This document shows positions 32,546 to 33,434 of a stretch of DNA of 33,434 nt, piece by piece. The stretch is taken from assembly GCA_010094045.1 (NCBI GenBank), contig ML986876.1, positions 1-33,434 on the forward strand. The letters run 5' to 3'. The notes below the pieces were generated by a model, which saw only the letters and a list, made by a program, of their open reading frames with translations, ran no database searches and was not told the origin of the DNA. The stretch is from Lojkania enalia (Eukaryota; Ascomycota; Dothideomycetes; Pleosporales). The position numbers were made by a program, and so were the translations under genes. Numbering within the stretch: position 1 is the first letter of the stretch; every line of letters starts with the position of its first letter.

Positions 32546-32604
32546 ATTATGCTAAGAAAAAGTAGCTGCTTTAATAGTTTAGCCGCTTTAATAGTAGAAT
32601 ATAT

Positions 32605-32660
32605 TATATATTATATATTATATATTTATTATATATTATATATTAAATATTTATTACTAT
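32605..32660. repeat. TATAT/ATTAT simple repeat beside the Fot-type TIR
   Basis: A run of TATATTATATATT-type text starts directly at the right TA of transposon copy 2. Similar AATTATATATTATATATTTAT text precedes the left TA at about 24945-24967, so the transposon landed in a pre-existing AT microsatellite. Confidence 0.75.
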
Positions 32661-33434
32661 AAATTATTATAGTAGAAAACTAGTTTTATTTAAAGTAGCC
32701 TTTTCTAAGCCTAAAACTACCTAGAAATTATAACCCTAATCTAATAAAAAACTAAACTTCTTATAGTATTACTTTACTAAATATATATCTTTATTTTAAA
32801 TAGTAACTTACTTTATATAAATTACGTTTATATTATAGTCTAATATAGTTAGTATTATATAGTATAAATTATATAAAAAAATATATACCTTTAAAGAACT
32901 TAATAAGAAAAGCTTTAGTAGATTCTTAGAGAGCCTTAATTACGCTCTATTACTAACGTATCTTACTACTATAAGTATTCTCCTAAACTATAGTAGTAAT
33001 TTTATAAATTAGCTATAAAAAAGAGAGCTTTTAAAAAAGGAGTTTAGTACTCTTCTAATATTATTTAATCTATTAAAGTACGATAGTTATATTCTATTAG
33101 TATATAACTATAATAAAAATCTTTAATAACTTACTCCTAAGGTAATAGTAATACTTTATTAGTATAGACTTTACTAGTATAAGTACTTTATAAGCTAATT
33201 TAGTAGCGAGCTACTTTTAGAGAAACTTACTATCTATTAGAATAATTTTAGATCGTACTATTCCTTAAGTATAAGATATTACGTATTAATAATAGTAGAG
33301 TAGAGTAGTTAATATTAATAATTAAGGTTAGTAGTATAAAGCTAAGTTAAGGTTTATTAATAGATACCTAAAATATAAATATAGATGTTAAAATATATAT
33401 ATACTAAGAGCTAGTACTAAATTAAGATTATAAA
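32661..33434 (+). pseudogene. Unassigned coding-like frame at the right edge
   Basis: A plus-strand frame is open for about 240 codons apart from TAA/TAG codons, beginning around KLVLFKVAFSKPK (32668). It includes a clear stretch, KELNKKSFSRFLESLNYALL (about 32895-32955), followed by a Leu/Tyr/Asn-rich tail that would be rich in Pro, Thr and Gln if C-to-T changes were undone. I do not recognise the family. The minus strand is also partly open but carries more stops. It may be a retrotransposon gag or a linker of another mobile element, cut by the window end. Confidence 0.35.

Larger units (their letters stand above)
24970..32604 (+). mobile_element. Fot/pogo-type DNA transposon, second copy, split by a chromovirus
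   Basis: The left part (24970-25476) and right part (31258-32604) together match the first copy (20580-22428) end to end. Removing the inserted 5781-bp element and one 5-bp duplication leaves exactly 1849 bp. TA lies outside both ends (24968-24969 and 32605-32606). The TIRs hold the same paired AAAGCRGC boxes. It is more AT-converted than copy 1. Confidence 0.92.
1..33434. other. RIP-mutated repeat-rich heterochromatin block
   Basis: The whole window shows the footprint of repeat-induced point mutation. TpA is everywhere while CpA and TpG are nearly missing, although CpC, CpT, ApG and some CpG remain. Paired copies of the same element (the two 303-bp LTRs, the two 217-bp LTRs, the two 1849-bp transposons and the five helicase units) differ almost only by C/T and G/A transitions. 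Reconstructed frames carry TAA and TAG where Gln or Trp is expected and almost never TGA. RIP acts on duplicated DNA in the sexual cycle of filamentous ascomycetes, so the organism is inferred to belong to the Pezizomycotina. No host single-copy gene was recognised. Confidence 0.93.

Noticed and set aside
1..33434. Mitochondrial or plastid DNA, or an AT-rich bacterial genome
   Set aside because: The AT bias comes with specific CpA/TpG loss and with fungal nuclear transposons; no organellar or bacterial genes and no tRNAs are seen.
32661..33434. Continuation of the Gypsy pol family's gag on the minus strand beyond the Fot-type copy
   Set aside because: The minus frame is less open than the plus frame and shows no gag or protease motif, so I left the region unassigned.

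Overview
This window looks like transposon-derived heterochromatin from a filamentous ascomycete (Pezizomycotina) that has been mutated very heavily by repeat-induced point mutation (RIP). It is AT-rich (about 30% G+C by eye) and saturated with TpA, while CpA and TpG are almost absent over long stretches. Repeat copies differ nearly only by C-to-T and G-to-A. I see no intact protein-coding gene, no tRNA or rRNA, and no telomere repeat. Degraded reading frames can still be followed, because their stops are nearly all TAA or TAG, which is what CpA/TpG mutation makes of CAA, CAG and TGG. All product calls are therefore for dead, RIP-mutated copies, and most gene boundaries are approximate.

Layout. 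(1) 1-1330, minus: gag and the start of the protease of an LTR retrotransposon, cut by the window edge; 1331-1980 is its likely leader/LTR zone. (2) 1981-14303: an 11.8-kb head-to-tail array of five minus-strand copies of a telomere-linked RecQ-type helicase gene. Each copy starts at the same 5' leader, which carries a 24-bp palindrome, and each is cut off at a different 3' point. The array is bracketed by two 253-bp direct repeats (1981-2233 and 14051-14303). The third unit is split by a complete small LTR element (6620-7852; 217-bp LTRs, 5-bp target duplication). (3) 14304-20520: a pogo/Fot-type DNA transposon with about 365-bp terminal inverted repeats (14456-17937), a Ty3-type gag fragment (17940-18920), and a deletion derivative of the same transposon (18924-20520). 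(4) 20521-24775, minus: Ty3/Gypsy pol (reverse transcriptase, RNase H, integrase), split at a TA by an 1849-bp Fot-type transposon (20580-22428). (5) 24970-32604: a second copy of that 1849-bp transposon, split by a structurally complete 5781-bp chromodomain Ty3/Gypsy element (25477-31257, minus; 303-bp LTRs, 5-bp target duplication). (6) 32605-33434: AT microsatellite, then an unassigned coding-like frame.

The nesting gives a relative order of events: helicase array before the small LTR element; Gypsy pol before the first Fot copy; second Fot copy before the chromovirus. The most unusual structure is the helicase array: five copies anchored at one common 5' leader, progressively truncated at the 3' end, and bounded by direct repeats. 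It suggests repeated breakage and capture at a former subtelomere, or a mobile unit that integrates by a fixed leader end.
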